Positions 1 to 12,200 of a stretch of 64,000 nt of DNA are shown one piece after another. The notes beneath the pieces are model-generated. The model was not told where the DNA came from, ran no database searches, and was given only the letters and a program-made list of their open reading frames with translations. Position 1 is the first letter of the stretch, and every line of letters starts with the position of its first letter. The DNA is from Branchiostoma floridae (lineage: Eukaryota > Chordata > Leptocardii > Amphioxiformes > Branchiostomatidae): positions 3,469,531-3,533,530 of the forward strand of contig NC_049979.1 of assembly GCF_000003815.2 (NCBI RefSeq), written 5' to 3'. A program made the position numbers and the translations under genes.

Positions 1-1037
1 TGGGCTTTAAGAAAAAAAGTGGACATTTCAACAAAATAAAGCAGGTGTGATATGAGTTAGAATAAAGGCAAATAAGAACTATATATTACCTTACATGGCA
101 CAATACAGGCATAGACAGTCTTCCCAGCATCTCTCACACACGTTGATTGGTTTGTGCAGTGGTTTTATCTTTGATATTAGACATGTTTGACTTATAATAC
201 CAAGGTTATTGACTTACGTTACCATAGTTCACTGACGTCTGTAGGCAAAGTGCATACAGTTTAATGCCGACTGCCTTCAATGTTGTATCCTACAGTCCTT
301 TGTTCTTCCTCCGGGGAAAAAAATAAGTGAATGCTGCCAGCTTTGTGTTCTCACCAGAAAAAAGGCTGATGTGTGCTTATTTTTTTCAAAATCAATCCAA
401 CTCATTAGGTACAAATTCTGGTAATTTCTATCGAAAAGTAAACAGAAATATCAAATGTTACCCATTTTCAGACACCCTGAGGGCTTCCGCTTGGATACAA
501 ATCAGAACAAAACGTCTGTATCCCTAGATTATTCATGTAGTAAACGTCTTCCGTTAAAGTTAAAATATCAACGTTAAAAAAGCCAATATCTCAAAATGGG
601 AACGTTCCAGCACATTCCAAAACTTGTCATTGAAAGTTAACAGTTGTGGGAACAAGTTAAGACTGTTAAGTAACCTTTCTGAAGAACTTAATTTTTTACC
701 ATTTCTAACCCCCAATTGCACACGTTAACGAAAAATGGGTGAGGGGTGTCAGAACATATAGGGGTGTGGGAACATAGGGTGCTAGGACATAGGGGTGTTG
801 GAACACAGGAGTGTAGGAACAATAAGTAGTGTTGGGATATGGGGGTGTCAAAACATATACAGGGGTGTGGGAGCATAGGGGCATCGGAACATTGTGTTTA
901 ACAAGGGTTGTCGGAACATTAGGGAGTCAGAACATAGGGTATCTGAACATAGGGGTGTTGCAACATGTTATTGTTACTGTTTGGGGTGTTGCTGTAGAAT
1001 TGCAATATTATATTTTGTTGTATGATGTCCTTGTCAG
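1..1037. other. Intronic DNA upstream of ARR1 exon D; no exon seen
   Basis: I find no match here to arrestin exons A, B or C, so those exons of the first gene must lie to the left of the window or be absent. The only structure is a degenerate minisatellite from about 735 to 965. The last bases before 1038 form an acceptable 3' splice site (ending TTGTCAG). Confidence 0.6.
735..965. repeat. Degenerate minisatellite, about 20-bp unit
   Basis: Roughly ten imperfect copies of a unit like ATAGGGGTGTCGGAAC run head to tail. The copies differ in length and sequence, so this is an old array. It lies in the intron before exon D of ARR1 and creates spurious short open frames on both strands. Confidence 0.75.
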
Positions 1038-3508
1038 AACCCCCCCGACCTGTCTCGAGCGACGACCACCCCCGGCTGCCTGTGCTGCACTTCGGGGCCG
1101 GTGGAACTGCAGGTCCAGCCGGACCGGACCATTTACCGGCCGGGGGACGCCATCATCATCAGCGGGACTGTCACCAACAATAGCATGGAGGATGTCACCA
1201 GTGTCGAGGCCAGGCTGGTGCAGGTACTGTAAATGCAGAAATTTTGGCGGTGATTTTATGTCTGCGGTTTTACCGCGAACTTAAAGTTACCCCAAACATT
1301 TTTCCATGTCAGTAAGAGACTGCAGTGCATGGTTAGGGTTAAGGCCCTATGTAAGTCATCCATGTACATAATAGAGGAAAACAGCAAATGCATTAAGGAA
1401 CTTTATTCACTACTTACAGTAAAATAAAATTGTGTGAAGCTCCTGGCATCCCAAACCAACATATTATGTTGCCCTTGGGCAATGCCTAGTAAGCAGAAGA
1501 GAATTATCATTAGAAACAATAATTTACGGCTCTTGGCGGCAAATGTTGGCACACGGGTGCACCAAATCAGTGTGTATTTTAAACCCTTTTGACAGATTTA
1601 GTCAAAGAGGCTTGGTGGGCATCTCTCCACCGTCATGGTGGGTATATTGTGTCAAGTGCCTTACCCAAGGGCACAAGGTCGAGGCAAGGCGAGTATCAAA
1701 CCCAGTACCTAAGTTTTTAGTCGAGCACTCTAACCACACAGACGCCACATATAATAGAAGAACAGGATGATATCTTGCTCACATTATTTCTCATGTGACA
1801 CACCTATGACATAAGATTACTTCATTACAGATTGCAACATTTCATGGAGATTACAGCACGGTGTTCTCAGGGATTAAGACAAAGACAAAAGAGGCCGAAA
1901 AAATAGTACAGCGAGTGCAAATCTGCGGCTGCAAGCAGGGCGAGTCCCTGACGTTTTCTGCGGACAAGGGCGCGGTTCTCCGGGTCCCGCCAGTCCCTCC
2001 ATCCTCACTCCGGTTCTGCAGGATCATCGACCTCGAGTATCGACTGGATGTGAGTGTTATTAAGGGCGGGAGGGATGTATCAGCTTTCGAAAAAGTATCA
2101 GATTGCTTTGTCCTCAGTCAGGACAAGGAGGTTAATCATCCTTGGTCTGAAGTTGCCTGCACTATCTCACCCGCAATTTATCTTGTGGGTAATATGCTCA
2201 CAATTTCTTCTTTTTCTTAGTACGTCTGCCTAATGTCTGTCATTTCTAGTTAATTACTGTTTAAGCCTCATCAGTTTTATTTGCTTAGCATGGAAGTGCT
2301 CAAAAGTCTAGAAAAATAGTGTTAAACTGAAATATCAAATTAGTAATAGAACCTGAAGGCTGTACTTGGTACACACAGTTTCAGGTTTGAGCATGAAATT
2401 TAATGTAGTATGATGCAGGTTTTCCGTCCAGTCTTCTGTTTATATGTTGACTGCTTCTAAATTTGCCCTTCAAAATGTCCAAGAACCAAGGAAATACTGG
2501 TAAATTGGTGTGGCCTTAGATGATTGATAACTTGAAAGTTCATCTGTGTTGGTAGAAGTCATTATTGAAGTAATTTAACTGGTTAATGTCTGACAGAAAA
2601 ATTGGGCTCACCCAAATTTTGGACTGAACAGCACCAGTCTTTGTCAATTAGGGATGAACAATCCACTGCTGTCGTGACGTCACGTTGTGCAGATAGAACA
2701 CATGACTCAGTAAGCAGTGGATCATTGATGATTGATTTTGTCTAATTTTTCATTAACTTTACAGGTTATTGCAAAACTGGAGGGCATGTGTTCCATTGAT
2801 CTGAAGACTCAGATCCCCGTCAAGATTGCACCCTGCAGGCGCCACCCCCACGACAGCACACAGCCCCCCTGTGTGGACCCCCCTCCTCACCCCAGCCCCC
2901 CTGTGTACACCATTGGACCTGCAGTCACGACCCAGCCGACATCCGCGGTCCCATCTGCACCTGACCTTGACCTTGACCTTCGTAAGTACAACCTTGTGAC
3001 GTGGTGTCTCTTCTGGTGCCATTTTTCATCTCATTTTAACTTCTTCTTGCTTTGTAAGTCTGTATCCTGAATTGCATATGTTTCCAAAATGCTTTCTCAG
3101 TAGGATTTGAGTGTTAGGGCATTTTGGAGCACTTGGGAATCACCCCACCCAAACAACCTCCTTAGAACCAAATTCAAACCAGACATATATGCATCGATGA
3201 TCGTACAGCAAATCGTTTTCAAGTTCACCTACTATTAAACCCACAACATCTAAGAAAACAAGCCAGAATATTCCATATGGAAAGGTGTCGCCTTTTTTGG
3301 TAAAGGAAACTTGATTTCAGTTTGTTTAGATTTTGAGTACTACAGTCAAGCCATTCTGTACATATTATAACTCTGTGTTGGTTTTACAGCTCCCCCGTCC
3401 TACATGGAGAGTGTGCAGGGAGCCAAGAGCATCTGGGATGCAGACGACTCGGACAACTTTGTCCCCAAGTACGGCTACTACGACTGGAGCAGACATGGCC
3501 AGCTGTAG
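1038..3508 (+). CDS. ARR1: alpha-arrestin (ARRDC-like), partial, exons D-G
   Basis: Four coding exons: D 1038-1223, E 1831-2049, F 2765-2981, G 3390-3508 with TAG at 3506-3508. D, E and F begin in phase 0; F ends in phase 1. Exon D has the CLCCTSGPVEL start of the C-terminal arrestin fold and a PDRTIYRPGD strand typical of ARRDC proteins; E ends LRFCRIIDLEYRLD. The tail carries PPVY (2897-2908) and PPSY (3392-3403), the two PPxY sites that alpha-arrestins use to bind WW domains of NEDD4-family ubiquitin ligases. From the family, the protein should be a cytosolic or endosomal adaptor for ubiquitination and trafficking of membrane proteins. The acidic C-terminus ends DWSRHGQL. Exons A-C are outside the window. 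A MITE abuts the exon D donor, and a hAT-like element begins 8 bp after the stop codon. Confidence 0.88.
1227..1310. mobile_element. Fragment of TA-flanked MITE at the ARR1 exon D donor
   Basis: The sequence CTGTAAATGCAGAAAT followed by G/C-rich CGCGG blocks matches one end of the complete MITE at 59441-59647. It starts right after a TA at 1225-1226, which is also part of the GTACTG splice donor of exon D. The right end is not recognisable. Confidence 0.6.
1654..1752 (-). mobile_element. tRNA-derived SINE remnant, D-E intron of ARR1
   Basis: On the minus strand the sequence resembles a tRNA promoter head: an A-box-like stretch and a B-box-like GGTTTGATACTC. A better-preserved copy sits at the same place in ARR2 (14042-14140), so the insertion predates the ARR1/ARR2 duplication. 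It is too decayed to be a working tRNA gene. Confidence 0.5.
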
Positions 3509-3515
3509 CCTGGCG

Positions 3516-4891
3516 TAGGCTAGGGTCACAATTGGCCCGGTGCCCGTCAGGGATGTAGCCCCGGCCGGGCTCTGAAGTCGGGCGGACACCGGCTGTTTAC
3601 CGGCTGTCGTGGTCACAATCAAACGTTGTCTTCGCGCTGCCCCATGGGGGTCCCGGAGTGTTCCGGCGGGCACCCCGTCATTTTTCTTTAAAAAATTTCC
3701 ACCTTCCTAGGTTCGTCTCCGGCAGACACCCGTCAGATGTTCTGACGGTGTCCTGTAGTCACCCCTGCGGGGTCCGACAGGGTAACGTTTGTCTCTCACA
3801 GCCCGGTGGGGCAGTTGTAGGGTCCCTGCCGCATGCCCTGCGAACAACGGCAGGGAACCAGGCAGGCTCCTGGTGGGCACTCTTTAAGGGGTATAAAAAC
3901 AAGCATTGTCTGCATTCACTTAAGGTAGTACATCATTGAACTTGGAGTACTGGTGCGGTACGTCGGGGTCCGTTCACTGCGGCACGGTTTTTTTCGCCAA
4001 CTTTTCCTCGCACTCGCACTGACGTGCGGCACTGTTACGTTTCTAAACTAAACTAAATAAACATGTTATTGGAATTTTTAATGTCGGCGGATGACTTGCC
4101 AAACTGTTGAGGCCTATATTTTTATATTTGTAAAACGAAAAAAAAAAGGCTTATGGGTCCGAATGACTGCAAGTTTGGCGTTCCGTCGGCCAATTGCAGA
4201 GGAAACGTCCTTCTTCAGCCAAACATCTTTCTTCAGCTTGTTTCTATAGTCTGGGGTTGTAATATCGTAAAAAACATAGAAGCTTTCTATGAAGGAGGCT
4301 ATCTGTTCGTCCTGCTTCTCAGTGATGCAGCCTATTATGTGGTCTGTTGCGTGGTGTGTTGTCCTATCCCCCTCTGTTCAGCCCTTGTCTGCAGAAGTTT
4401 CTGTTGCTGAATTCTTCCGCCTGCCTAGTGGGCTAAGCGCTGTTTCCCCTGGTCTTCTCCTTTCCCTTGGTATAGCGCTATGCACTTAACTCCACTGTAA
4501 TACGAGAACTGTGTGATACGTGTAAGTTCACGGCTTTTGTCCTTTCACGTGATCTGTGACGTCACATATTTGACCCGGTGTTACGAATTACACACTTTTA
4601 TTCCGTAAACCTGGTCTTTGACGTAACGAATTTATTCCGACAGACTGCCGGCAACCGGAGGGGTCCCTCTCGGTGTTGTCACGATTAGGTCGCGGGGTGG
4701 TTGTACGAGCGGGTCCCTGGTTCATTTTAACTCAGACTTAAATTGAACCAGGGTCCCGGCCGGGCCTCAAAATACCCCGGCAGCCGCGAGGTGTCCCACA
4801 GGGCAACGCAGGGGTCACGCCCGAAAGTGCCATAAAACAGCCCGTGAATTGCCCGGCAGGGCCCCTTTTTCGAATTGTGACCTAAGCCGTA
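3516..4891. mobile_element. Non-autonomous hAT-like element just after the ARR1 stop
   Basis: The ends are inverted repeats (TAGGCTAGGGTCACAATT at the left; the complement of AATTGTGACCTAAGCCGTA at the right). The flanks GCCTGGCG (3508-3515) and GTCTGGCG (4892-4899) agree at seven of eight bases, as expected for a hAT 8-bp target duplication. The matching region after ARR2 (from 16252) lacks the insert, and the sequence beyond 4900 resumes the ARR2-like 3' flank. I see no transposase frame. It would lie in the 3' UTR of ARR1. Confidence 0.72.
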
Positions 4892-4899
4892 GTCTGGCG

Positions 4900-5290
4900 C
4901 TTCTTGGGCACATGTCGGGCACGTGTCGGTTATGAGGCAATCCACTTGAATGTATAACCAGTATTAAAGGGCCATGCTTATTTGAATTGCCGGTTCTCTA
5001 CCGAATCGAAAAGATGCTACTAAACTGCAAAGACATTACATACAAACAGAGTCTCAGGGGAAAACCTGTACCTTGGTGTACGCAGTATCACGGAGTGAAT
5101 GTAGTCACTCAGCTGCGGACATCAGATGTCTGCATGGAATGCAAGTTGGACCGTCCTTCTCCACTCCTCCTTATCCTCCATCAGTGATCTTAATTCAGTT
5201 GTGCAGCTCTGTCTGTCATTTCTGTCAACAGCGCATCTTTATCTTGGCCACGTCTGGAATTTTCAGTAAGAAATGTCTGGTATAGACATA
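4900..5290. other. 3' flank of ARR1, duplicated after ARR2
   Basis: This stretch is homologous to 16260-16640 downstream of ARR2, including repeated GTCGGGCAYGTGTC words and a shared AGGCAATCCACT block. It marks the 3' edge of the old duplication unit. No coding sequence is recognised. Confidence 0.55.
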
Positions 5291-8223
5291 CGTAAATATT
5301 ATGTAACGTTACATGGATTTTAACGTGGGCTTATGCTTTTAGTTAATTGAGTCTCATCACATGTTTTTGTGTGTGAAGTCAAGGACTTTTCGTCCTTGGT
5401 CAAGTGAGCATGTTGGACCTAATTATAACGTCACATCGTGATCTGTAGAAGTGAACTACGTTTTGCAAATTCTGTTAAGAAGTGAGTTTTGAATATCATT
5501 GCAGAGTCATTGTCCTTTCGTCTAATGTGCGTCTCATTTGTCCGTGTTCATAGCATAGCACTTTCTTACCACTATAGTCATTCCACGTACGGCTATTAAA
5601 TGATGATGTTTCTGCTGCAGTTTACGTTTTACCTGATTGAGATCGCTGTAGTATGTGTAATTACTATAGGATCAGTGTTGAAGACGTCACCGTATCCGTA
5701 CTCTTAAAGATTACAACTTACTTGTTCCTTATTGAAACGCAAGAGGGCTCTCCAAATTGGACCAAGTTTCAAGGAAAGAAACATCAGGCCCTATACCTAT
5801 AATGCGTCAAAAACGAGTTACCCAATCAAATGGATAAGATTTTGGAAACGATCAGACGTTTTAGACGGCATCCACTATCTTCCTCAGTAACACTGAAGAG
5901 CCTCTTGGAGAGCATTTTTTATGCCCTCACTCAGACTTTGAATTCATATGCAAACTTGAGCTACAGAGACTTTTAAAAGAATGGTAAGACAAAGACGAGA
6001 CGAAGATGATGCAAATGAGTAGATTAGCTCTTGTTGTTTCCTACTGGACTATCTAACATTTTCTCGAGCTCCTTTTGTGTATCAATCCTTAGGATCTAAA
6101 ATCTGCTGTCCAACAAGATCTTTACAGGATCTTCCAGTGTGAACCATGCTCCTTGGTGTCACTGACGAAAGGGAGTGGATGCTAACAAAGTTTATTAACC
6201 TAAAACGTCTTTATACCGTTTCCAAAATCACATCCTGTTGCTTGTCGAATGAGAAACTGCGATTTGGCGTGTTATTACCTGGATGTCTGACCTTCATAAA
6301 ACATATTGGTTCCCATTTTGGGCCGCGTGTTGCGCAACACAACAACCATGATGATTGTATGACGTCAGGCCATTACCACACTAGCCTCAAGGCTCGCGAG
6401 GCAAAGAACAATCAAAACAAAAACATGGCTGCCCCTCAGGGTACGGAGGTGTACAGCAGACAGTGTTTCTCAAGGTCAAAGCGTAGTCTCGTCTCGGTGT
6501 TTGTCGATCGTAGTAGATCGTAGATTGAACATCACTTTACAATGTTTGCTTCACTGAAAAGCAAAGTGTGATGTTTATCTATCGCCGCTCCCATGTCAAA
6601 GGTGAAACATTGACACCTAATTGTGTGTCTATTTACACTCAAAAAGTGAACAAACAGGTTTGGCTGATCATTTCATGCGGAAGTCAGGATTCCATGTCGG
6701 AGCAGGACTGAAATATCCCTGACATTGCCGTCAACTTGGGCTTTGACAGGTGGTAATACATGAACTGTACAAATTCTAGAGACCCCAAGGTCAAGGATAT
6801 CGCTGCTGTTGTGCGAGATCAAGGGATAAGGTGAGGTAAGGTCAGGTGAGTTGTGTGAAGGGGGCGGGGGGGGGGGGTGCAGCATAACTGAAGAAGTTGT
6901 GGATGGATCCGTATGAAATCTAATATGTGGTACACGACTCGACAATTGAACAAGACATGTCGATGTCGCTAAAACGAAGGAGAAGTTCGAAAATTGACCT
7001 GTCACGCTTCTGGAATAGTTTACCGACAGCGCTTAAAGACGTGAATTAGTGTAGGACGACTACGTACGATACAGGTATGGTGATACATATTGTATTTGTA
7101 ATGTTTCTCCTTCTTCAGTATGCAAATGAAGACCTAATTTTCATAATTGATGTGAAAATGCTATAATCCCATTGTGGAAAATGACCGGAATTTCTTATTT
7201 GGCATTTCAAAGTTATGTACAGGTGTTTGTCGATCGTAGTAGATCGTAGATCGAACATCGCTTTACACTGTCTGCTTCACTGAAAAGCAATAGGTATGAT
7301 GTTTATCTATAACTATCGCCGCTCCCATGTCAAAGGTGAAACATTGACACCTAATTATGTGTCTATTTATATATATATTCATATACTGACTCACACACAA
7401 CAAGTGAACCAACAGGTTTGGCCTATCATTTCATGCAGAAGTCACGATTCCATATTGGATCAGCACCGAAATATCTCTAACATTGCCGTCAACTTGGGCT
7501 TTTTACGCACAGGCGGGGATACAAAACTACAAATTCTAGATAGCTGACTCTAGACTCCAAGGTCGAGGTTATCGCTGCTGTTCTGTGATATCAAGGGATA
7601 AGGTGAGGTAAGGTCAGGTGAGTTGTGTGTATGGGGTGTGTGTTTGTGGGGGAAAGGGGGTGGTGGTCAGCATAACTTGAGAAGTTGTGGATGGATCCGT
7701 ATGAAATCTACATGGGTAAAGATACTAAATGTCGCTAAAACGAAAGAGAACTTCTGAACTTTCCCTATCACGCTTCGGTACTAATTTACCGACAACGGTG
7801 AATCAGTGTGTGTCGACTACTACTACATGTACGTACCATCAATGGTGGGTTAGAATACATGTAGCTCCTTACGTCACAGGAAAAAGCTGTCAGTTACGCC
7901 AAGGAACTTATATAAGCAAAAGCTCCTTGGTTACGCGTGTCAGTACTTCACGTTCGGTACCGAATTCTCAACACTGTAGCAGCGCCACCTATAGCTGCAG
8001 TGTGAAGTAGTATCAGTCAGTACTGCCCTGGGGAAGGTGGGAAAACTCAGATGGTGAAACTCTTTGGATGCGAATAAAAAATTTTGTCATTCAGTGAATC
8101 GAGTTTAGCAGGTAGCGTGCCCAGTCCAGTAGTGGTTATTAGAGGCCCTGCCTCTGGGACTAGAGGCCGTGGGTTGGATTCGACTTACACGCAACCAGCA
8201 AAGCAAGCAAACGCCTGTTTCTT

Positions 8224-8680
8224 CTACGCAGACTTAAACATTTCCACATGTCCAAGGAATACCTTGTTACTGTGTACACTTCCTACATTCGCCCCGCGAC
8301 CGAGTACTCAACACCTGTCTGGCACCCAGGGTTAGCCACACCGCTGAGTAACAAGATAGAACGTATCCAGCGCAGAGCGGTACGGATCATCATGGGATGT
8401 GACTACACCGGATATTCTGATGCGTGTGCACAGCTCGGCCTGCCATCTCTTAATTCCAGACGGTCGACTCTGACTCTTAAGTTTGCGAAATCACTCTTAG
8501 TGTCTGAACAGTACCGCCACCTTCTACCACACACAAGGATGAACATCAGCTGCCGACAAACCCGCTCCGCTCACAAGCTGGACGTTCCTTAGTGTAGAAC
8601 TGAACGTTATAAGACTAGTGCCATTCCGTACATGGTTCGCCTACTCAACTGTTCAAATGTCCCCATGTCCGGATTCTACT
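8224..8680 (+). pseudogene. 3' fragment of non-LTR retrotransposon reverse transcriptase
   Basis: The translation from 8248 holds the usual C-terminal landmarks of CR1/jockey-type reverse transcriptases: YIRPATEYSTPVWHPG, then a KIERIQRRAVRII segment, then a LGLPSLNSRRSTLTLKFAKS segment. After a stop at 8590 the frame continues with a CRTERYKTSAIPYMVRLLN-like tail. It is a 5'-truncated, decayed LINE copy upstream of ARR2, not a host gene. Confidence 0.8.
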
Positions 8681-8788
8681 AGTATTTTACGCCACTAATA
8701 TTGATGTTGTAAATACTCGCGATCACTGGTCGATATTATGTATATAACGATATATACATATATATCGTTATATTCGTATAAAATATCC

Positions 8789-8825
8789 ATCTTAAAAATA
8801 GAAAACTTATAGAATCAGATTACTA

Positions 8826-8904
<79 letters not shown>

Positions 8905-8950
8905 GTCTGTACGTAGTAATCTGATTCTAAAGGTTTTCCATTTTTAAGAT
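8789..8950. repeat. Palindrome with a (CA)n(TA)n core
   Basis: Arms of about 42 bp (8789-8830 and 8909-8950) are near-perfect reverse complements, both containing the AATCAGATTACTACGTAC sense/antisense block. Between them is a CA run followed by a TA run. It may be a short MITE whose loop became a microsatellite, or a fold-back element. Confidence 0.75.
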
Positions 8951-9277
8951 TTGCTGGTGAGTGATACTGATCTACTTTATTTTACTGTAGTATCAACTGC
9001 AATTCAGCCCCTGGGCTGCGAATGTGATACGTTTTTCTTCTTCTCAATAAATCATTACTACAGTCTTAGGACGGGACGTGATAAGCCCTGTAAGCCCTGG
9101 TCCGCTGTTCTTTGTGCTCGTCGAAAAAAAGCAAGGCAAATTTCCCGGCACAACTAATTAACCCGTAAATACTGTATGTGCATAGCGTCTGTGTTCGCTG
9201 TCACGACCCGTGGAAGAGTAGCTCTTCAATAAATTTTTACTGATTCAGTATCATTTCCACTTTCCCCTTTCCCACAG

Positions 9278-12200
9278 ATGGGGAAACTCCGACAGTTCGC
9301 CATCGAGTTTGATGAGATGAATGACGTGTTCGAGCCCGGGGAATTTGTCAAAGGCCACGTGGTCGTTGACCTGGCAGAGAAAATAAAGATAAAAGGTACT
9401 GAAGAAGACATCGGACAAATAGAAACATAACGTTGGCATATATGGTTAGTTCAAACAACCTCTTCAGTGTTTATCTTCAGCTTGAGTTTGCCTTACCTTT
9501 GTTTCCTATTGGAATCCAAATTGTCTTCCGCTTGACTTTGTCTTACAATGTTTCCTATCTGCCTTTTGGACATCCAAAATTGTCTTCATTCATAGTTAGA
9601 CCAGTTTCTCCCAGTGTCACTGACGAAAACTAGTGGATGCTCGTTGAGAAGTCTGTCCGTTTCCGAAAAAGTATCCAGTTGCTTGAATACCTGCTTTTTG
9701 GCATATCTTATTACCCGGATGTCTAACCTTCATTGACGTAACTATTGACGTTGCAGTGGTTATGTCACAGATCAAATTTTGTAAGAGGTACATGATGTAT
9801 AAACTTTAAGGAGACCATACACATCAGGGCACTCCAGCCATCACTGAACAGAGACGGTGGGAGTTATAAACTTCCTGGCATGTTTGATCAATTTCTGACG
9901 TCATGTATCTACAGGATCAGATGATGTTAGAAATTGGATTAAAAGACGTTTATTTGCAACTTCGTGCCCGAGGGCTAATTGCAAGTAATATGCTATAAAC
10001 ATAGTAGGTATACAAGTGACAATGAACAGCTATAAACAATATTCTACCCTAATACTAGTGTTGGCTATTCCTTAACAGGATGGGTTGGACTTCTTTTTTG
10101 GAAGCAGAGGGAGACAAAAAGCCCCACCTTTTCTTAAGTTTGTGGGTTCTGCGATTTCAAGAGAAAAGTGGCTTTCTGTTCTTCTGTCAATGTGGGGAAG
10201 TTGGGATAAGTCTTAATTAATTAATAAGATCAAGTGTCTGTAACTTGTGAGTTAACATTCTGAAGTGATAGGTCATCAGTATTGATCCTGAAGAAGACGA
10301 CAGTGGTGTTGAAAATTTGATACCTCTTTGTTGGAAGAAAGTTTAGAGGCAGCATTGTACCATATAAACATGATGTGTTTGCAAATGTTACACCTGTTAC
10401 TCCTGCAGGCGTGTGGTTGCTGTTCCATGGACAGAGCGAGGTGGAGTGGGAACACGGATCGACCGATGACGACTCCATAACCTACAAGTCTGTAGAGACG
10501 TACTTCAAACAGGAGCTCACCCTGTTCGGCACAGGTAGGAGTTTCCTGGAACTATCATGGAATGGAACTCGTCACCATCAAGTACTGTAGAGCTGACGTT
10601 ACCCAGGATAGTTTTGAACATTGGCAGATACTAGTAGACGTGTAAGGGTGAGGTGTGCATGAGTCATTCATTATAATCTAGCTGCTGCTGCTGTATTGCA
10701 ATACCTACAAAGCTGCTGTGTTACGTATACGCATGATTATACGAGGGCTGTGATACTGATACAGAAGATGGTGTGTTATACTGGCTATGCAGACACTGAT
10801 ACAGAAGCTTGTGTGCTGAAGTGTGGTCTTTTTTATTTCCCATAATTCGTAGGGAAAGCCGGTTGCGATCGTAGTGAGGCGTCTCTTGTGCTGGAACGCC
10901 TGTTCAAATGAGCGCTTGATGCCATGAACCCATTCCTTACTCACTCGTGTTTAGGGGCCAATCAGCGCCATTTTCCAAAGAGGGTCTGCATGGGGAGGGG
11001 GGGGGGGGCTTGGTAACGCTTAACGGTGAATTCATTCCTATTCATACAACGCTAGAGTAGTTATATCAATGGGTGACTGAAAATACATTGTGAGAAGCAA
11101 AAGGCACCCGTGCAGGAGGAATGACAGTCCGGACAATGTCCATGACATCTGTACATTGACGGAGGTAGAGTTCCCGGCCCGCCACAGAGACAGCGGCAGC
11201 AAATTTCTTAAGGGGGGATTGAACTAATGTTTCAGCACATGCATGTATGGAGCGCCGAAGGCCGGGGGTCCGGGGGATGCTCCCCGGGAAAAATGTTAAA
11301 ATCAATTTTAACATTTTAACATTTTCGGCCAATTTTGCCGACCGACTAAGCTGAGGTTGATTTTGACATTTTCATCAAATTAGGCATGATTATACTCGTA
11401 GCTTTGGCCTCCACCCCCAGAGCCCCGACATATTTTTACCATTTCGAGCTCGGAAGGCTTGAGACGTTGCAATATAAGTCCGGGAAAATTTTAAAATCTG
11501 GACCGTCTGAAACGCCATTTACTGCATTTTGAAGGACAGATTTTGCCGTAAGACGAAACTAAATTAAATGACATTTTATGAGAGAAAAGTTGTTTTTTTG
11601 TTCGAAAACCCACGCCCCCAACATACTAGTATTTTTGCCATGTCGTCGTGAGCACCAAAGGCGCAAGCCGTCGCAATTGAGGTCCGGAGAAACCTTATTT
11701 TCTGCATTCTAGGAGAACTTTTTCCCCGAAACTAAGCTATGTTTTGACACTAAAATCTGTATGAGTGATAAAGTTTTGAGGGCGACGCTTCCGCAACATA
11801 TTTTAACATGTTCAGAGCCGAAGGCCGGGAGGCTCGGAGAAATTTTGAAATCTGGACCCTTTGAAACGCCATTTCCTGCATTTTCAGAGTTCTATCTGGC
11901 ATTTGACTTCGGGAGTATAGTATAACAAGATTACGAAGAATTTCTTGGTAACGCTTAACGGTGAATTCGGGATAACAAATAACGATTAACGTTGAATTAA
12001 AACGACCAATAACGCTTCACGAAGAATATGCCGATAACGATTAACGTTGAATTACAGCGGGTCGGTAACGATTAACGGTGAATTAAAATGGCCCGTAACG
12101 CTTAACGGAATAAGGCATGCAGACCCTCTCCAAAATTTGGACAATTCCAGACATTAACGTGGCCAAGGATCCCAGAAGGGACAGCAGGGAAGTGACTGTA

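Larger units (their letters stand above)
5290..9277. repeat. 5' flank of the ARR2 unit, shared with the ARR3-ARR5 units
   Basis: Blocks here recur in the same order upstream of ARR3 (from about 17040), ARR4 (from about 28080) and ARR5 (from about 38780). One block, containing CGCTCCCATGTCAAAGGTGA, is present twice (near 6590 and 7320), showing a local tandem duplication of about 720 bp. The coding start at 9278 sits directly behind a 3' splice site, so an unseen 5' UTR exon and the promoter probably lie in this flank. I could not identify a promoter. Confidence 0.55.

Noticed and set aside
2759-3022. Minus-strand open frames opposite exon F (also at 15468-15809 and 25916-26212)
   Set aside because: Mirror frames of a proline-rich coding exon; no independent support.
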